Source: a virus
Strand: one strand, 5' to 3'
DNA length: 48,960 nucleotides
Virus record (IMG/VR): IMGVR_UViG_3300017948_000002
Location: 1 to 48,960 of that record
Position 1 is the first letter of the stretch; every line of letters begins with the position of its first letter. The position numbers and the translations under genes were made by a program. Below are positions 30,970 to 39,722 of this stretch, one piece after another. The notes beneath the pieces are model-generated. The model searched no databases. It was given only the letters and a program-made list of their open reading frames with translations, and was not told where the DNA came from.

Positions 30970-31994
30970 TAGAATATATAAATCAAAATAAATTGCCGTG
31001 GATAAGTTATGATGATGGCAAGATTATACTCGTCTTAGATAATCATTTGATGTCTCTTTTTAGGGCTTGCCCGCGGCACTTTATAAACTACGCCGTCCTT
31101 GGACTACACAAAAAAGGTAATAAGCTAGAAGGACGTGAACGTATTTGGTTCCTAGACTTTGGCATTTTGTTACACCGTATGATCGAACTGTACTATAAGA
31201 GCTTCCGTGAACCAAACTTCGATCTAGTGGAATGGTCAACTACCCGCGCTGTGGCGGAGTGGAATGAGATGGAGATGGATGTTCATCTAGCTCATCCAGA
31301 ATGTAAAATGATCGGAGGGATGCATGGATTCGTTGGTTTACTCGTACAGTTTGGTACAATCTTCACACCCCAAAATGAGAAGCTTAGAATTATTGGATCA
31401 GAAGTATCCTTCGGGAAGAATAAAGAAATCCCGCTCTATCTGGGTCCTGATCTTGAAATATATTTGGCGGGACGAATCGACCTTATTGTTGACGATGGCG
31501 TATTCATATCACCAATGGACCATAAATCACACGGATACTTCAAAGGGGATATGACTCTCCAGTACATGAATCAAGAAGGGCCAACGGGTTATGTCTATGC
31601 TCTTAGTAGTATTCTTCCAAAGATAATCCCCGCCGATCAAATACTCACTCGTGATTGCTCACGAATCATTATGAATCTTATCAGTAAAAAACCAACAGAC
31701 GTACCGTTGGGGAGATTCAAACGATTCGCTATGAGAAAGACCGTATGGCAACTTCAACAGTATCAGCTACGCATGGTCCACACGGGTGAGGATATTCTAC
31801 GTGATCTTGAGCGCCATGTACTAGGTAGACCTGTTTACAGGAACGACAAAATGTGCTCTAACTGGCACATGCGTGAATGTTTGTATCTTGATGATTGCCG
31901 GCAGGGATCAGCCGAATTACAGGCTGCAACACGAAAGAACGGCTACGTAACATTACCGATATGGAACACCGAGGAAGTTAAACCGATTACATAG
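30951..31994 (+). CDS. PD-(D/E)XK nuclease, Cas4/RecB-like with Fe-S cysteines (347 aa)
   Basis: Nuclease motifs: GSEVSFG (Glu151), AGRIDLIVDD (Asp177) and PMDHKSHG (Asp190, Lys192). Four cysteines in the arrangement of AddB/Cas4 clusters are seen: Cys40 (LFRACPRHF), Cys302, Cys310 and Cys316 (MCSNWHMRECLYLDDCRQ). This supports a 4Fe-4S-stabilised exonuclease for recombination or DNA end processing. It precedes the Sak4-like ATPase and SSB-like genes, a typical single-strand-annealing cassette. Ribosome site GGAGG. Confidence 0.8.
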   Translation: MYSTELIEYINQNKLPWISYDDGKIILVLDNHLMSLFRACPRHFINYAVLGLHKKGNKLEGRERIWFLDFGILLHRMIELYYKSFREPNFDLVEWSTTRAVAEWNEMEMDVHLAHPECKMIGGMHGFVGLLVQFGTIFTPQNEKLRIIGSEVSFGKNKEIPLYLGPDLEIYLAGRIDLIVDDGVFISPMDHKSHGYFKGDMTLQYMNQEGPTGYVYALSSILPKIIPADQILTRDCSRIIMNLISKKPTDVPLGRFKRFAMRKTVWQLQQYQLRMVHTGEDILRDLERHVLGRPVYRNDKMCSNWHMRECLYLDDCRQGSAELQAATRKNGYVTLPIWNTEEVKPIT

Positions 31995-32008
31995 CAGAAA
32001 GGAAAAAT

Positions 32009-32212
32009 ATGGCTAGTTCTTATGCTCATTGTACTGGTATCAACGGTTCATTTAGACATGATTTAATTGAAAATATTGCTGATTCCTATGAAGCATGTCA
32101 AGAAATGCACTGGATGATTAGATTTTTAGCCAATAATGATTCGAATAAAATTATGTTAGCACATATGGCTGGTGTGCTGGCTAAATGGGATGAGGATGAA
32201 TTACCAAAATAG
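32009..32212 (+). CDS. Small early protein (67 aa)
   Basis: Unrecognised helical protein starting MASSYAHCTGINGSFRHDLI with a central helix (SYEACQEMHWMIRFLANN). AGAAAGGA ribosome site. It lies in the recombination operon; no role can be given. Confidence 0.65.
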   Translation: MASSYAHCTGINGSFRHDLIENIADSYEACQEMHWMIRFLANNDSNKIMLAHMAGVLAKWDEDELPK

Positions 32213-32223
32213 GGAGAAAAATC

Positions 32224-32451
32224 ATGGCACTCGATCCCAAAAGTAAAATCTACGAGTTCGATATTGATTTTAATCGAATGGTAGTTATACCAACTCATAT
32301 TGGACGTATTCATTTTGAAGATGGAAGTTCTATTAGATTGTATTTCGGTCCCAAAGGTATGATGGCTTTAATTTATAAAGCTCAAGGTTCAAAACAAATT
32401 TTAATCCAGGAACAAGATGATAACACAGAATTAGCTGTGTTATCAACATAG
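32224..32451 (+). CDS. Small early protein (75 aa)
   Basis: A beta-rich protein (KIYEFDIDFNRMVVIPTHIG, then IHFEDGSSIRLYFGPKG) of unknown family, preceded by GGGAGAAA. Its size and operon position suggest an accessory factor. It follows the 67-aa gene by 11 bases. Confidence 0.65.
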   Translation: MALDPKSKIYEFDIDFNRMVVIPTHIGRIHFEDGSSIRLYFGPKGMMALIYKAQGSKQILIQEQDDNTELAVLST

Positions 32452-32474
32452 CAGAGAGAAGGAGTTACACAGTA

Positions 32475-32828
32475 ATGAGTCTTAACTACGCCAAAACTTA
32501 TCAACCACTTAACACTATCAACAACGGTAGCTCATATGGCAAACCGTTGAAGGTACCTGTAACAGTATGCTCCGGACTCTTAGAGAATCACATGCAATGC
32601 TGGAGAGCCGGAGATGTGCTTATCACTACTACAACTACTACACTAGCACCGACAGAAGCAGATCCGAATGCTACGGTTGATACAATCTCAACCTATCAAA
32701 TGTGCTACAGACATTCGGCGGCAGATCAAGCGCAGTATAATCAACTCGTGACTGATGATACCAACGCCACCACATTAGCACAGCAAGCTGTGGCAGCGGA
32801 AACTAAGGTAGAAGCAGAAAAGTCTTAG
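32475..32828 (+). CDS. Thr/Ala-rich protein (117 aa)
   Basis: N-terminal alpha/beta part with TVCSGLLENHMQCWRAGDVL (two Cys, one His), a Thr run (ITTTTTTLAPTEAD), then TYQMCYRHSAADQAQ and a helical Ala-rich end. Two Cys/His patches hint at metal binding. Unknown function. It precedes the Sak4-like gene. Confidence 0.6.
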   Translation: MSLNYAKTYQPLNTINNGSSYGKPLKVPVTVCSGLLENHMQCWRAGDVLITTTTTTLAPTEADPNATVDTISTYQMCYRHSAADQAQYNQLVTDDTNATTLAQQAVAAETKVEAEKS

Positions 32829-32876
32829 CCTGTAACCGCAAAGAAATAACACGCACCCAAGGAGCAGGGAATTCTT

Positions 32877-33656
32877 ATGTCAACCCCACCAAACCCATTC
32901 TTCGGAATGGAAGGTACTCCAACAGAACAGCTTAAAGCTGAAGACCAGTTACGAATTGCCCTGCTTGGTAAAGCCAAATCCGGTAAAACTACACTGGTAT
33001 CTACAGCTAGAAAGCCTATGCGATTTTACGATCATGATAATAGAAAGGAGACCCTTGAGGGTAAAGAAGGAATTTTTGTAGTATCTAGGCCCACTATGCT
33101 TCAGGTAGAGACTGATCTTTCTATCATGAAGGCGAATAAGGTTAAGAAGCTACCCCTTCCAGCTACGGTAGTGCATGATAGTGTTACGTATATGATCCGT
33201 GCGATGGAAGAAGAGATTTTCAGGCAAGATCCAAAACTTGCTAGGTTGATTAGAGTTGGTAACAATACCACTGTGAAGATTCGTAATTCATGGGATGTAA
33301 TTAATGGGGTACAGCGTTATATAGAGTATCTTGTAGCTGAATACAGTGCTCTCGGTGTTGACCTCATTTTCGTGTTCCATGAGAAGGACGAAAAAGATCG
33401 TACAGAGTCAACTCCGAATGAGGCTAAGTATACTGGACTTGTAACTACTGATCCTCAGTATTTGCAAAACAGTCTCAGTCTCTTTAACGAAGTCTACCGT
33501 ATCACGGTTGATGGCAATAGAAAGTATCAAGTCGCTTGTAGAACCAACTTTGATGTAAACGCATCAACTACCATGATGTTGGACCCGTTTGAGGAACCGA
33601 ACATTATGAAAATGATCGCTAAGCATCAGGCAAAGCGAGAGGCTTCGGTAAAATGA
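32877..33656 (+). CDS. Sak4-like RecA-fold ATPase (single-strand-annealing type, 259 aa)
   Basis: Walker A at LLGKAKSGKTTL (residues 29-40), DLIFVFHEKDEKDR (about 161-174) as Walker B-type strand, and an N-terminal strand that leads into the P-loop as in AAA_24/Sak4 proteins. Together with the adjacent PD-(D/E)XK nuclease and the SSB-like protein it forms a phage recombination cassette. It likely anneals or pairs single-stranded DNA. It overlaps the next gene by four bases. Confidence 0.75.
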   Translation: MSTPPNPFFGMEGTPTEQLKAEDQLRIALLGKAKSGKTTLVSTARKPMRFYDHDNRKETLEGKEGIFVVSRPTMLQVETDLSIMKANKVKKLPLPATVVHDSVTYMIRAMEEEIFRQDPKLARLIRVGNNTTVKIRNSWDVINGVQRYIEYLVAEYSALGVDLIFVFHEKDEKDRTESTPNEAKYTGLVTTDPQYLQNSLSLFNEVYRITVDGNRKYQVACRTNFDVNASTTMMLDPFEEPNIMKMIAKHQAKREASVK

Positions 33657-33862
33657 AACAGGGTGAGCGCACACTTAAAAGTTACGAGATGATGGTAATG
33701 CAGACTCGTGCCAATATGCGTTTTGAACATACTGCTTGTTTGCTGGCTACTGAGATACTCTGTAATCCAGATAAAAAGATTGAACTATTATCAGAATCTA
33801 AAGAACACACTGATAGATTGCTGAAAAGGGTCAATGAGATTTTAACTAAACTAACCAAATAA
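33653..33862 (+). CDS. Small helical protein (69 aa)
   Basis: Starts with an ATGA overlap at the Sak4-like gene. Entirely helical and charged (MKQGERTLKSYEMMVMQTRA; a C-terminal RLLKRVNEILTKLTK). No family. Coupled to recombination genes. Confidence 0.65.
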   Translation: MKQGERTLKSYEMMVMQTRANMRFEHTACLLATEILCNPDKKIELLSESKEHTDRLLKRVNEILTKLTK

Positions 33863-33875
33863 GGAGCAGGACAAA

Positions 33876-34412
33876 ATGGCGTTTCAAATGAATTTCAGTA
33901 AAGAAGAACTAACCGGTGCTCCGCCAATTCCGGCGGGTAAGTACACCCTTCAACTCAAGGGATTCAAGCCAAAAGCATCGGCCTTGAAGCCTGGAGAAAC
34001 AGAAAGCGGTTCCGTCAATCTCAATCCCGAACTAGTAGTAGTTAATCACCCGGATTACGACGGTCGTCGTGTATTCTGGGGTATGAATTCTAAGGCAGCG
34101 TTTCTGTGGACTGATTTTGTTCACGCTTGCGGATTGGCTATGGAGGTTGTTCAGAACGAATTCGCCGGCACCGCGAAGGAGCAATATACTATCCCTGGCG
34201 TTTTCGAGGGATCAGATGATCCGACTAAGAAGCCTGAGGATTGGAAGTATCTTGGACCGCTCACAAACAAAACACTGGATGTAGAAGTTGCTGAGATTCC
34301 AGCGGGACCGGATAAGGGCGGTGTGTATCGTCAGGCGAAGAATGATATTCGGCAGTTTTTTTGTGCGGTGCAGAATTGCACTGACAAGCATTCAACCAAT
34401 ATGATTAGGTAA
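33876..34412 (+). CDS. SSB-like protein (178 aa)
   Basis: The beta-rich N-terminus PPIPAGKYTLQLKGFKPKA and the later YDGRRVFWGMNSKAAF segment resemble the phage single-stranded DNA-binding proteins that accompany Sak4-type recombinases. It lacks the acidic C-terminal tail of cellular SSB (ends NMIR). A ribosome site AAGGAGCAGG precedes it. The role is inferred mainly from the conserved cassette. Confidence 0.65.
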   Translation: MAFQMNFSKEELTGAPPIPAGKYTLQLKGFKPKASALKPGETESGSVNLNPELVVVNHPDYDGRRVFWGMNSKAAFLWTDFVHACGLAMEVVQNEFAGTAKEQYTIPGVFEGSDDPTKKPEDWKYLGPLTNKTLDVEVAEIPAGPDKGGVYRQAKNDIRQFFCAVQNCTDKHSTNMIR

Positions 34413-34414
34413 TT

Positions 34415-34624
34415 ATGGATCTAAATACACAACCACGTAAATGGCTTGGTGAAGAGTTATACCAAGTAACTCTTCCGTACTGCTGTGCTGGTATTATCGT
34501 TAGAGCTAACGAATGTATCGCTGCAGCTCCTATACTTCACTGGATGGTAGGTAATTATTTACCATTTATTGAAGAGTGGCTTACTAAACCGGGCAGATAC
34601 GGCTCCATAACGAAAGTCAAATAA
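34415..34624 (+). CDS. Conserved phage protein (69 aa)
   Basis: Begins three bases after the SSB-like stop. The segment LPYCCAGIIVRANECIAAAP and ILHWMVG is characteristic of a small uncharacterised phage protein often placed beside polymerase genes. Function unknown. It is followed by a terminator-like hairpin. Confidence 0.7.
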   Translation: MDLNTQPRKWLGEELYQVTLPYCCAGIIVRANECIAAAPILHWMVGNYLPFIEEWLTKPGRYGSITKVK

Positions 34625-34659
34625 CATGCACTGGCAATGCACTTACGTTGATACAACTA

Positions 34660-34700
34660 GAAGGCGATGTGATTCTCCGGCGTCATTTCGCCTTCATTTT
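34660..34700 (+). terminator. Terminator-like hairpin before the HAD gene
   Basis: GAAGGCGA (34660-34667) and TCGCCTTC (34688-34695) form an eight-base stem followed by ATTTTTC. An inner GTGA/TCAT adds pairing. It could end most transcripts, or its read-through could limit polymerase expression. Confidence 0.55.
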
Positions 34701-34720
34701 TCAAATGAGGCCAAATATCT

Positions 34721-35059
34721 ATGAATGACGGCTGGATAGGCGTAGACTTAGACGGTACCCTCGCCAAGCAACTAGATTCCCGAAGTGAAACCATGATAGG
34801 CGCGCCTATACCTAAAATGGTCGCTAGAGTTAAAAAATGGTTATCCGAAGGTCAAGAAGTTCGCATCTTCACCGCTCGTATAGCAAATCCACATGACTTT
34901 GACGGTGTGAGGCAGGCCATAGAATGGTGGTGCGCTCTTAACCTCGGAAAGAAACTAAAGATTACTTGCAGAAAAGACCACAAGATGATCGAGCTATGGG
35001 ACAATACAGCCATTCAAGTTATAACCAACACTGGTGAAAGAGCGGACGGTAAAGAATAA
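34721..35059 (+). CDS. HAD-superfamily phosphatase-like protein (112 aa)
   Basis: Motif I IGVDLDGTLA (Asp9, Asp11) with motif II-like VRIFTARIA (residues 48-56) and ELWDNTAIQV toward the end. This is the compact phage HAD type, often a 5'-nucleotidase or polynucleotide phosphatase. It shares one base with the next start (TAATG). It stands in the replication block beside polymerase genes, so nucleotide or DNA-end processing is the likely role. Confidence 0.78.
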   Translation: MNDGWIGVDLDGTLAKQLDSRSETMIGAPIPKMVARVKKWLSEGQEVRIFTARIANPHDFDGVRQAIEWWCALNLGKKLKITCRKDHKMIELWDNTAIQVITNTGERADGKE

Positions 35060-36144
35060 TGCCCTATCTACCAAATCGCGGCACTCCAACAGCGCCAATA
35101 TGGATTGTTTGTGAACGTCCATATCCGTCTGACATACCACGCGGCTATCTATGGAGCGGTGGTCTAGGAAACGTGTATGACAAGATGCTCAAAGAGGCTG
35201 GTATTAGTGACAAGGATGTATACGTATGCTGTCGCCGTCCTGACACAGACGCGCCGTCAGGAATTAAGATCATAGAAAATGACATCAACCATCATAAGCC
35301 ACCATTCATTCTACTTCTAGATGAAGTCGGAGGTATGTTTTTAGATGAGCTTAGAATCAAAGGAACCTTTGTCAGAGGACAGCTTCAAAAAAACGTCGGA
35401 AGCTTACTTAGATCAGATTCTTTTACTTATAAACATTATGCCATCCCAATGTATGGACCTCAATTCTGCGTTGCGGACTGGACTGAACGGAATATATCAA
35501 CATATATCGACTTGCAAAAAGTGCGAGAAGAACTCGCTTATTATCGCAGCAATAATGATCTACAATCAACTCCAATCAGGGAGTTGAAGTTTCAGGAAAT
35601 GCCGTTGGATGAGCTACTGAGCTATATAGACCGATTTAAGAATGCAACTCACATATCGAATGATATTGAGAATCCTGTTTATCACAGTGAAATGTACAAG
35701 CCGCATCCTGGTTATCCGTTGCTTCTCGGTCTAGCAGATTCACCATCATTCGGCATCAGCTTTAAGTTGTTCCGTGATTCTCAATCCGAAACGGTCAAGT
35801 TATGGCGAGAGTTGTATGAGTTATTTCAGAGCGTGATAACCATCGGGCAGAATTTCTTGAACTACGACGTGTTCTATGAGAACGCTCTAGGTTTTAACAT
35901 TCCGTTGGATAAGATTCAAGACACTCTTATTCGCCATCACATACTGTGGCCGGAGTTGCCTCATAAGTTACAGTTTTTGACTCGTCAATATACGAGAGAA
36001 CCCTTTTATAAAGATGAGGGGCAACATGGTAGCTTGAAATCTATGGACAGATACCGACGTTATAATGCTCTTGATGCTACCGTTACTTACGAAGTGTGGA
36101 TCGGGCAGGAAGAAGAGTTCAAGACAAGGAGTCATCTAGCGTGA
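35059..36144 (+). CDS. UDG-like domain fused to a DnaQ-type 3'-5' exonuclease (361 aa)
   Basis: Residues 12-145 fit the uracil-DNA glycosylase fold (IWIVCERPYP, then GGLGNVYDKMLKEAGI, DVYVCCRRPDT), but the classical catalytic signature is altered, so glycosylase activity is doubtful. Residues 197-345 form the proofreading exonuclease: Exo I SNDIENP (Asp202, Glu204), Exo II GQNFLNYDVF (Asp270), Exo III YNALDA (Asp339). The polymerase domain is a separate gene 170 bases downstream, so this replicase is split and carries a UDG-like module on the exonuclease half. Confidence 0.78.
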   Translation: MPYLPNRGTPTAPIWIVCERPYPSDIPRGYLWSGGLGNVYDKMLKEAGISDKDVYVCCRRPDTDAPSGIKIIENDINHHKPPFILLLDEVGGMFLDELRIKGTFVRGQLQKNVGSLLRSDSFTYKHYAIPMYGPQFCVADWTERNISTYIDLQKVREELAYYRSNNDLQSTPIRELKFQEMPLDELLSYIDRFKNATHISNDIENPVYHSEMYKPHPGYPLLLGLADSPSFGISFKLFRDSQSETVKLWRELYELFQSVITIGQNFLNYDVFYENALGFNIPLDKIQDTLIRHHILWPELPHKLQFLTRQYTREPFYKDEGQHGSLKSMDRYRRYNALDATVTYEVWIGQEEEFKTRSHLA

Positions 36145-36326
36145 AAATCCTCTGTGACACCAAAGAACCACATCAGTGCGGTGAGTTGATCTGGTTATCT
36201 AAGTTAACCAGTACTTATTGTATGCGTGAGCGTGGTCACCCGGACGAAGGTGTTAAAGGTTTTCCGGGTGGACATAATATCGTTAATGAAGTGCCAGTAG
36301 CGAAGGTTAAAGATGAGAGTAAGTAG
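36141..36326 (+). CDS. Small cysteine-containing protein between the exonuclease and polymerase genes (61 aa)
   Basis: GTG start overlaps the previous stop by four bases, with AAGGAG eight bases upstream. Contains ILCDTKEPHQC, TYCMRERGHPD and a C-terminal GGHNIVNEV. Three Cys and two His could bind a metal. It overlaps the polymerase start by 14 bases. Its conserved position suggests a replisome accessory. Confidence 0.65.
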   Translation: MKILCDTKEPHQCGELIWLSKLTSTYCMRERGHPDEGVKGFPGGHNIVNEVPVAKVKDESK

Positions 36327-37830
36327 CACCTACGAGCATAATTTACAAGCAGTCTACTGTCACATAGGCAGTCGTGGTATACGTGTAGACACAAAGCGTC
36401 TAAGCCACGCTAAGCAAGTTGTGAAGGCTGAGATTCATCGCTGGTTAGCCGTAGCCTCTAATCAATGGGGCTGCAAAGTGTTTATCGGTGCGGCTAACAA
36501 TCCAGAAAAAGATGCCATTGACGCACTCGGAGCGGTCAATCTAAATGCTACACAGGGTAAATACGCCTTGCTCTCCAAGCTTCGAGACTTAGGTTATGAA
36601 CTACCAAAGATAACCAAAAAGGACCAAGATGGAAACTACGAATCAGAAGAATCAACCGCCGAACTCGCACTCCAAAAGATACTATCGAAAAACCAATTTA
36701 ACTATCCAGGAGGCGATCCAGCTATTAAAGCTGTGCTCCGAATCCGAGAGCTTGGTAAACTCAGTTCAAGTTACCTCAACGCTCTCTTATTCGCCCGCGG
36801 CGATGAGCATTACTTCTTGTCTAACTATAACGTTGCCGGCACTTTATCTGGACGTAGAAGCTCACGCAAACATACATTCCGTTTTGGAAACAATGCACAG
36901 AATTTTCCCAAACATAGTGATACATCCGAGTTGTACAGAAGATGTCTTGTATCTAGACCCGGGCACATCTTCTTAATGGTAGATCAAATCAGCGCAGAGG
37001 ATTGGCCTGTATCAGCACTTGCTGAAAACTATAAATCCTTAGAGCAACTTAAGAATACAAATGATATATATGGACGCCATACCAGATTAGCTTCTGACTT
37101 ATTTAATATACCTTTAGCGTCTCGGCCACCCGATGAGGGCCTAGATAACTGGAAAGACTCCATTGAAAGGTATATTGCAAAACAAACTCGTCATGCGTCT
37201 AACTATGATATGTTAGCGCCACGATTGTCAGAACATTTTGCTAAGTTTGGATTTTCATATTCAGAGTCTAAGTGTAAATTACTACTGGATAAAATGGGTC
37301 AGATTGATCCGAATATCAAAACCATATTTCATAAGTATGTACGCACAAAGATCAGTAATGACCGTGTTCTAATCTCACCAGAACCGTTTCTACGTGAACG
37401 TCAGTTTCTAGGAGCACGCCCAAATGATGCAAACAACAGCCTTTTCAAAGAAGCTTATTCTTGGATACCACAAGGATGTATCGGAGATAACACAGGATTT
37501 GCTATCTTTGAACTTGAAAGTAGCTACCCTGTCAACGAGAGATACGTTGTCCAAGAAGGACACGATAGCATTGTTCAAGACATTCCAGATGATGCAGACA
37601 CAATCTACAAAACTCTGCTACGCACTAATAATGCTTTCGATAGAACTATCAGGTTTCATAACGGTATTGAAATCAAAATCCCGATTGAAACCGAGATCGG
37701 CTACGACTTCGCAACAACTGTCAGAATCAGAGAGTTTACGCGGAAAGCGATACAGAATGCGCGTGAATCGCTCCAGAGCAGAATTGCTGAAATACGGAAA
37801 AGTGATAACAGAGTAACAGTAACGGTGTAA
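36313..37830 (+). CDS. DNA polymerase, family A (polymerase domain only, 505 aa)
   Basis: Polymerase motifs: motif A FLMVDQISAEDWPV (Asp224, Glu229), motif B RYIAKQTRHASNYDM (Arg286, Lys290, Tyr298) and motif C VVQEGHDSIVQDI (His417, Asp418). The 3'-5' exonuclease domain is in the separate protein at 35059-36144. Motif A has Trp-Pro where most homologues have Arg, an unusual substitution beside the catalytic site. It is the phage replicative polymerase. Confidence 0.88.
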   Translation: MRVSSTYEHNLQAVYCHIGSRGIRVDTKRLSHAKQVVKAEIHRWLAVASNQWGCKVFIGAANNPEKDAIDALGAVNLNATQGKYALLSKLRDLGYELPKITKKDQDGNYESEESTAELALQKILSKNQFNYPGGDPAIKAVLRIRELGKLSSSYLNALLFARGDEHYFLSNYNVAGTLSGRRSSRKHTFRFGNNAQNFPKHSDTSELYRRCLVSRPGHIFLMVDQISAEDWPVSALAENYKSLEQLKNTNDIYGRHTRLASDLFNIPLASRPPDEGLDNWKDSIERYIAKQTRHASNYDMLAPRLSEHFAKFGFSYSESKCKLLLDKMGQIDPNIKTIFHKYVRTKISNDRVLISPEPFLRERQFLGARPNDANNSLFKEAYSWIPQGCIGDNTGFAIFELESSYPVNERYVVQEGHDSIVQDIPDDADTIYKTLLRTNNAFDRTIRFHNGIEIKIPIETEIGYDFATTVRIREFTRKAIQNARESLQSRIAEIRKSDNRVTVTV

Positions 37831-37848
37831 CATGAGCAGGGGATTAAA

Positions 37849-39075
37849 TTGGCAAGAATCTTAAATAAGCCATGGCACGACGCTTTTGCAGAGTGTCTTG
37901 AACCACATACGGATATACCCAAATCATTTGTTACTTGGTCAGCATTATCTTTAATTGGCGCTACACTTAAGAACAATGTCTTTTTTGAAACTGGTACATA
38001 CACTCTGTATCCGAATCAATTCATAATCCTCGTTGCTCCCCCAGGTATCGGTAAGGGTACAGCGATGGATATAATCAGCGGCATCATTGATGAAACAAAA
38101 CCAAATAAGATTGTAAATCTTCAAAGTGATCGTATTACCGCCGAGAAGATGATCGAAAATCTAGCCGCAGGTTGGACACCGCCGTTAACAATGGTCAACC
38201 AGCAAATCGTAATTCAACCAGTAGATCATTGCTGTTTGATATTCAGCACCGAAATACGAACCCTTCTAGGAGCATCTGAATGGATGCTGGAGTTCTTAGA
38301 AGAAAGTTGGAGTAAAACAACCTTTGACTATCAGACAAAGAATAAAGGCAGTCTGTTCATCACTGATATGTGTTGCTCGCTGCTTGCCGCTTCTGTACCG
38401 GATTTTCTTCGTAATATCAATAGAGAAATTAGCATGGCCATCACAGGAGGTTTTAGTAGTAGATGTTTATTTATATACGCAGAAGAGCCAAGTTCCTATG
38501 TACCGTGGTTGCCGCCACTTAAGAAGAATGCCGCTTCGTATAAACGATATCAAGAACTAGCAGCCGATCTGAAAGCAATAGCCTCATTAAGAGGCGAATT
38601 CCGTGTTAACACAGAGGCTCGATTACAATTCGAGGACTATCTTAAGAAAAACCGCCAAGTCTCTATCATCTATGATAGTGATGCCGTAGCGAATTTTAAA
38701 GCTCGTCTTAAGCCTCATCTTCTCAAACTTGCTATGGTATTATCTGTGTCAAGAGGCGATTCTAAGATAATAGAAGGCATTGATATGTTAAATGCTATAG
38801 CAGAGATTAACAAAGTTTTAGTCAACCTAGAGAAGTTATTCAGAGGCTCAGGTGAGAGTGATCTATCACCGGCTACTGCCAGGGTTCAGTCAATCTTTGA
38901 TAAGAGCCAGACAATGTTATCAAGAAACGAACTTATTAAGATGACCCAACGTCATATTGATTTTAATGATCTTGATAGAATATTGTATGTTTTAGAGATA
39001 ACTGGGTTCATTAAAAAAGTAACGGCTAATAAAAGAGATTTTTGGCAAGCTACACAACAGAAGAAGAAACCTTAA
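37849..39075 (+). CDS. DUF3987-type replicative helicase-like ATPase (408 aa)
   Basis: The likely start is TTG at 37849 with AGGGGA five bases before it; an earlier ATG (37832) closes after ten codons in another frame. Motifs: SFVTWSALSLIGATLKNNV, Walker A VAPPGIGKGTAMDI (about residues 62-75) and LIFSTEIRTLL (acidic Walker B-type). The C-terminus has a winged-helix-like region (RNELIKMTQRHIDFNDLD). DUF3987 proteins are thought to act as helicases near phage replication genes. No primase domain is visible. Confidence 0.75.
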   Translation: MARILNKPWHDAFAECLEPHTDIPKSFVTWSALSLIGATLKNNVFFETGTYTLYPNQFIILVAPPGIGKGTAMDIISGIIDETKPNKIVNLQSDRITAEKMIENLAAGWTPPLTMVNQQIVIQPVDHCCLIFSTEIRTLLGASEWMLEFLEESWSKTTFDYQTKNKGSLFITDMCCSLLAASVPDFLRNINREISMAITGGFSSRCLFIYAEEPSSYVPWLPPLKKNAASYKRYQELAADLKAIASLRGEFRVNTEARLQFEDYLKKNRQVSIIYDSDAVANFKARLKPHLLKLAMVLSVSRGDSKIIEGIDMLNAIAEINKVLVNLEKLFRGSGESDLSPATARVQSIFDKSQTMLSRNELIKMTQRHIDFNDLDRILYVLEITGFIKKVTANKRDFWQATQQKKKP

Positions 39076-39106
39076 TGACATGGTGACACGCAAGGAGGAA
39101 TGAGAT

Positions 39107-39340
39107 ATGAAGTTGAAAGAGATTCGCCAAAGCCAGAAAGAATTTAGTACCGGGAGGACGTTTTTACTCTTGGAGATAGCGGCGCAGTTGGCCGAGATGA
39201 ACGAGCGACAGACACGCGCCGCATCTGTGAATATAAGCGCTACAGAGGAGATCGACGCCGGAGGTGATGGATTCAACGAAGGTAATGATCCTTCAGGCAA
39301 GCCGCTAGATAGGTCTAGCAAGGCGGTGCGAAAGCCATGA
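39107..39340 (+). CDS. Small helical protein (77 aa)
   Basis: Ribosome site AAGGAGG. Helical N-terminus (LLLEIAAQLAEMNERQT) and a polar C-terminus. This and the next two genes are visibly richer in G and C than the surrounding region. It overlaps the next start by ATGA. Unknown function. Confidence 0.65.
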   Translation: MKLKEIRQSQKEFSTGRTFLLLEIAAQLAEMNERQTRAASVNISATEEIDAGGDGFNEGNDPSGKPLDRSSKAVRKP

Positions 39341-39693
39341 AACCATCACGTTTTACAAACTGCGAATACGATCTTAGGCAACTGACTATGGAACAAGAGC
39401 GTGCGGAAGTAGAGCGGTGCTGGCGCAACGTTCATTACTGCGATGGTTCCTATCAGGGCTATCCGCGTGGAACTATTCTCATTCTGTATGGACCCAACAA
39501 TCGCTCAGATTTTGACTCCTGGCACGCGGCCTACCTCTACACCGTCGAGCACGCGGAGAAGGTCAAGGAAGTTAGAGAAGAAATTACGTGGTTAAAAAGC
39601 CTGAATCACGTGACGCACATGAATGCCGCAATTAGAACACTAAGACGCGCGGAAGTAGAATTGGATAACCTCCTGCGTGGCTGGAAAGGCTAA
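39337..39693 (+). CDS. Protein of unknown function (118 aa)
   Basis: Contains CEYDLRQLTMEQERAEVERC and a helical C-terminal half with KVKEVREEITWLKSLNH. Its start overlaps the previous stop. Codon use is more GC-rich than that of the replication genes, like its two neighbours. Not recognised. Confidence 0.65.
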   Translation: MKPSRFTNCEYDLRQLTMEQERAEVERCWRNVHYCDGSYQGYPRGTILILYGPNNRSDFDSWHAAYLYTVEHAEKVKEVREEITWLKSLNHVTHMNAAIRTLRRAEVELDNLLRGWKG

Positions 39694-39722
39694 CGCGCAT
39701 CGGCGCAGGATGGGAGACGACA

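Noticed and set aside
37832-37864. ATG at 37832 as start of the helicase-like gene
   Set aside because: It is in a different frame and stops after ten codons; TTG at 37849 has AGGGGA in position.
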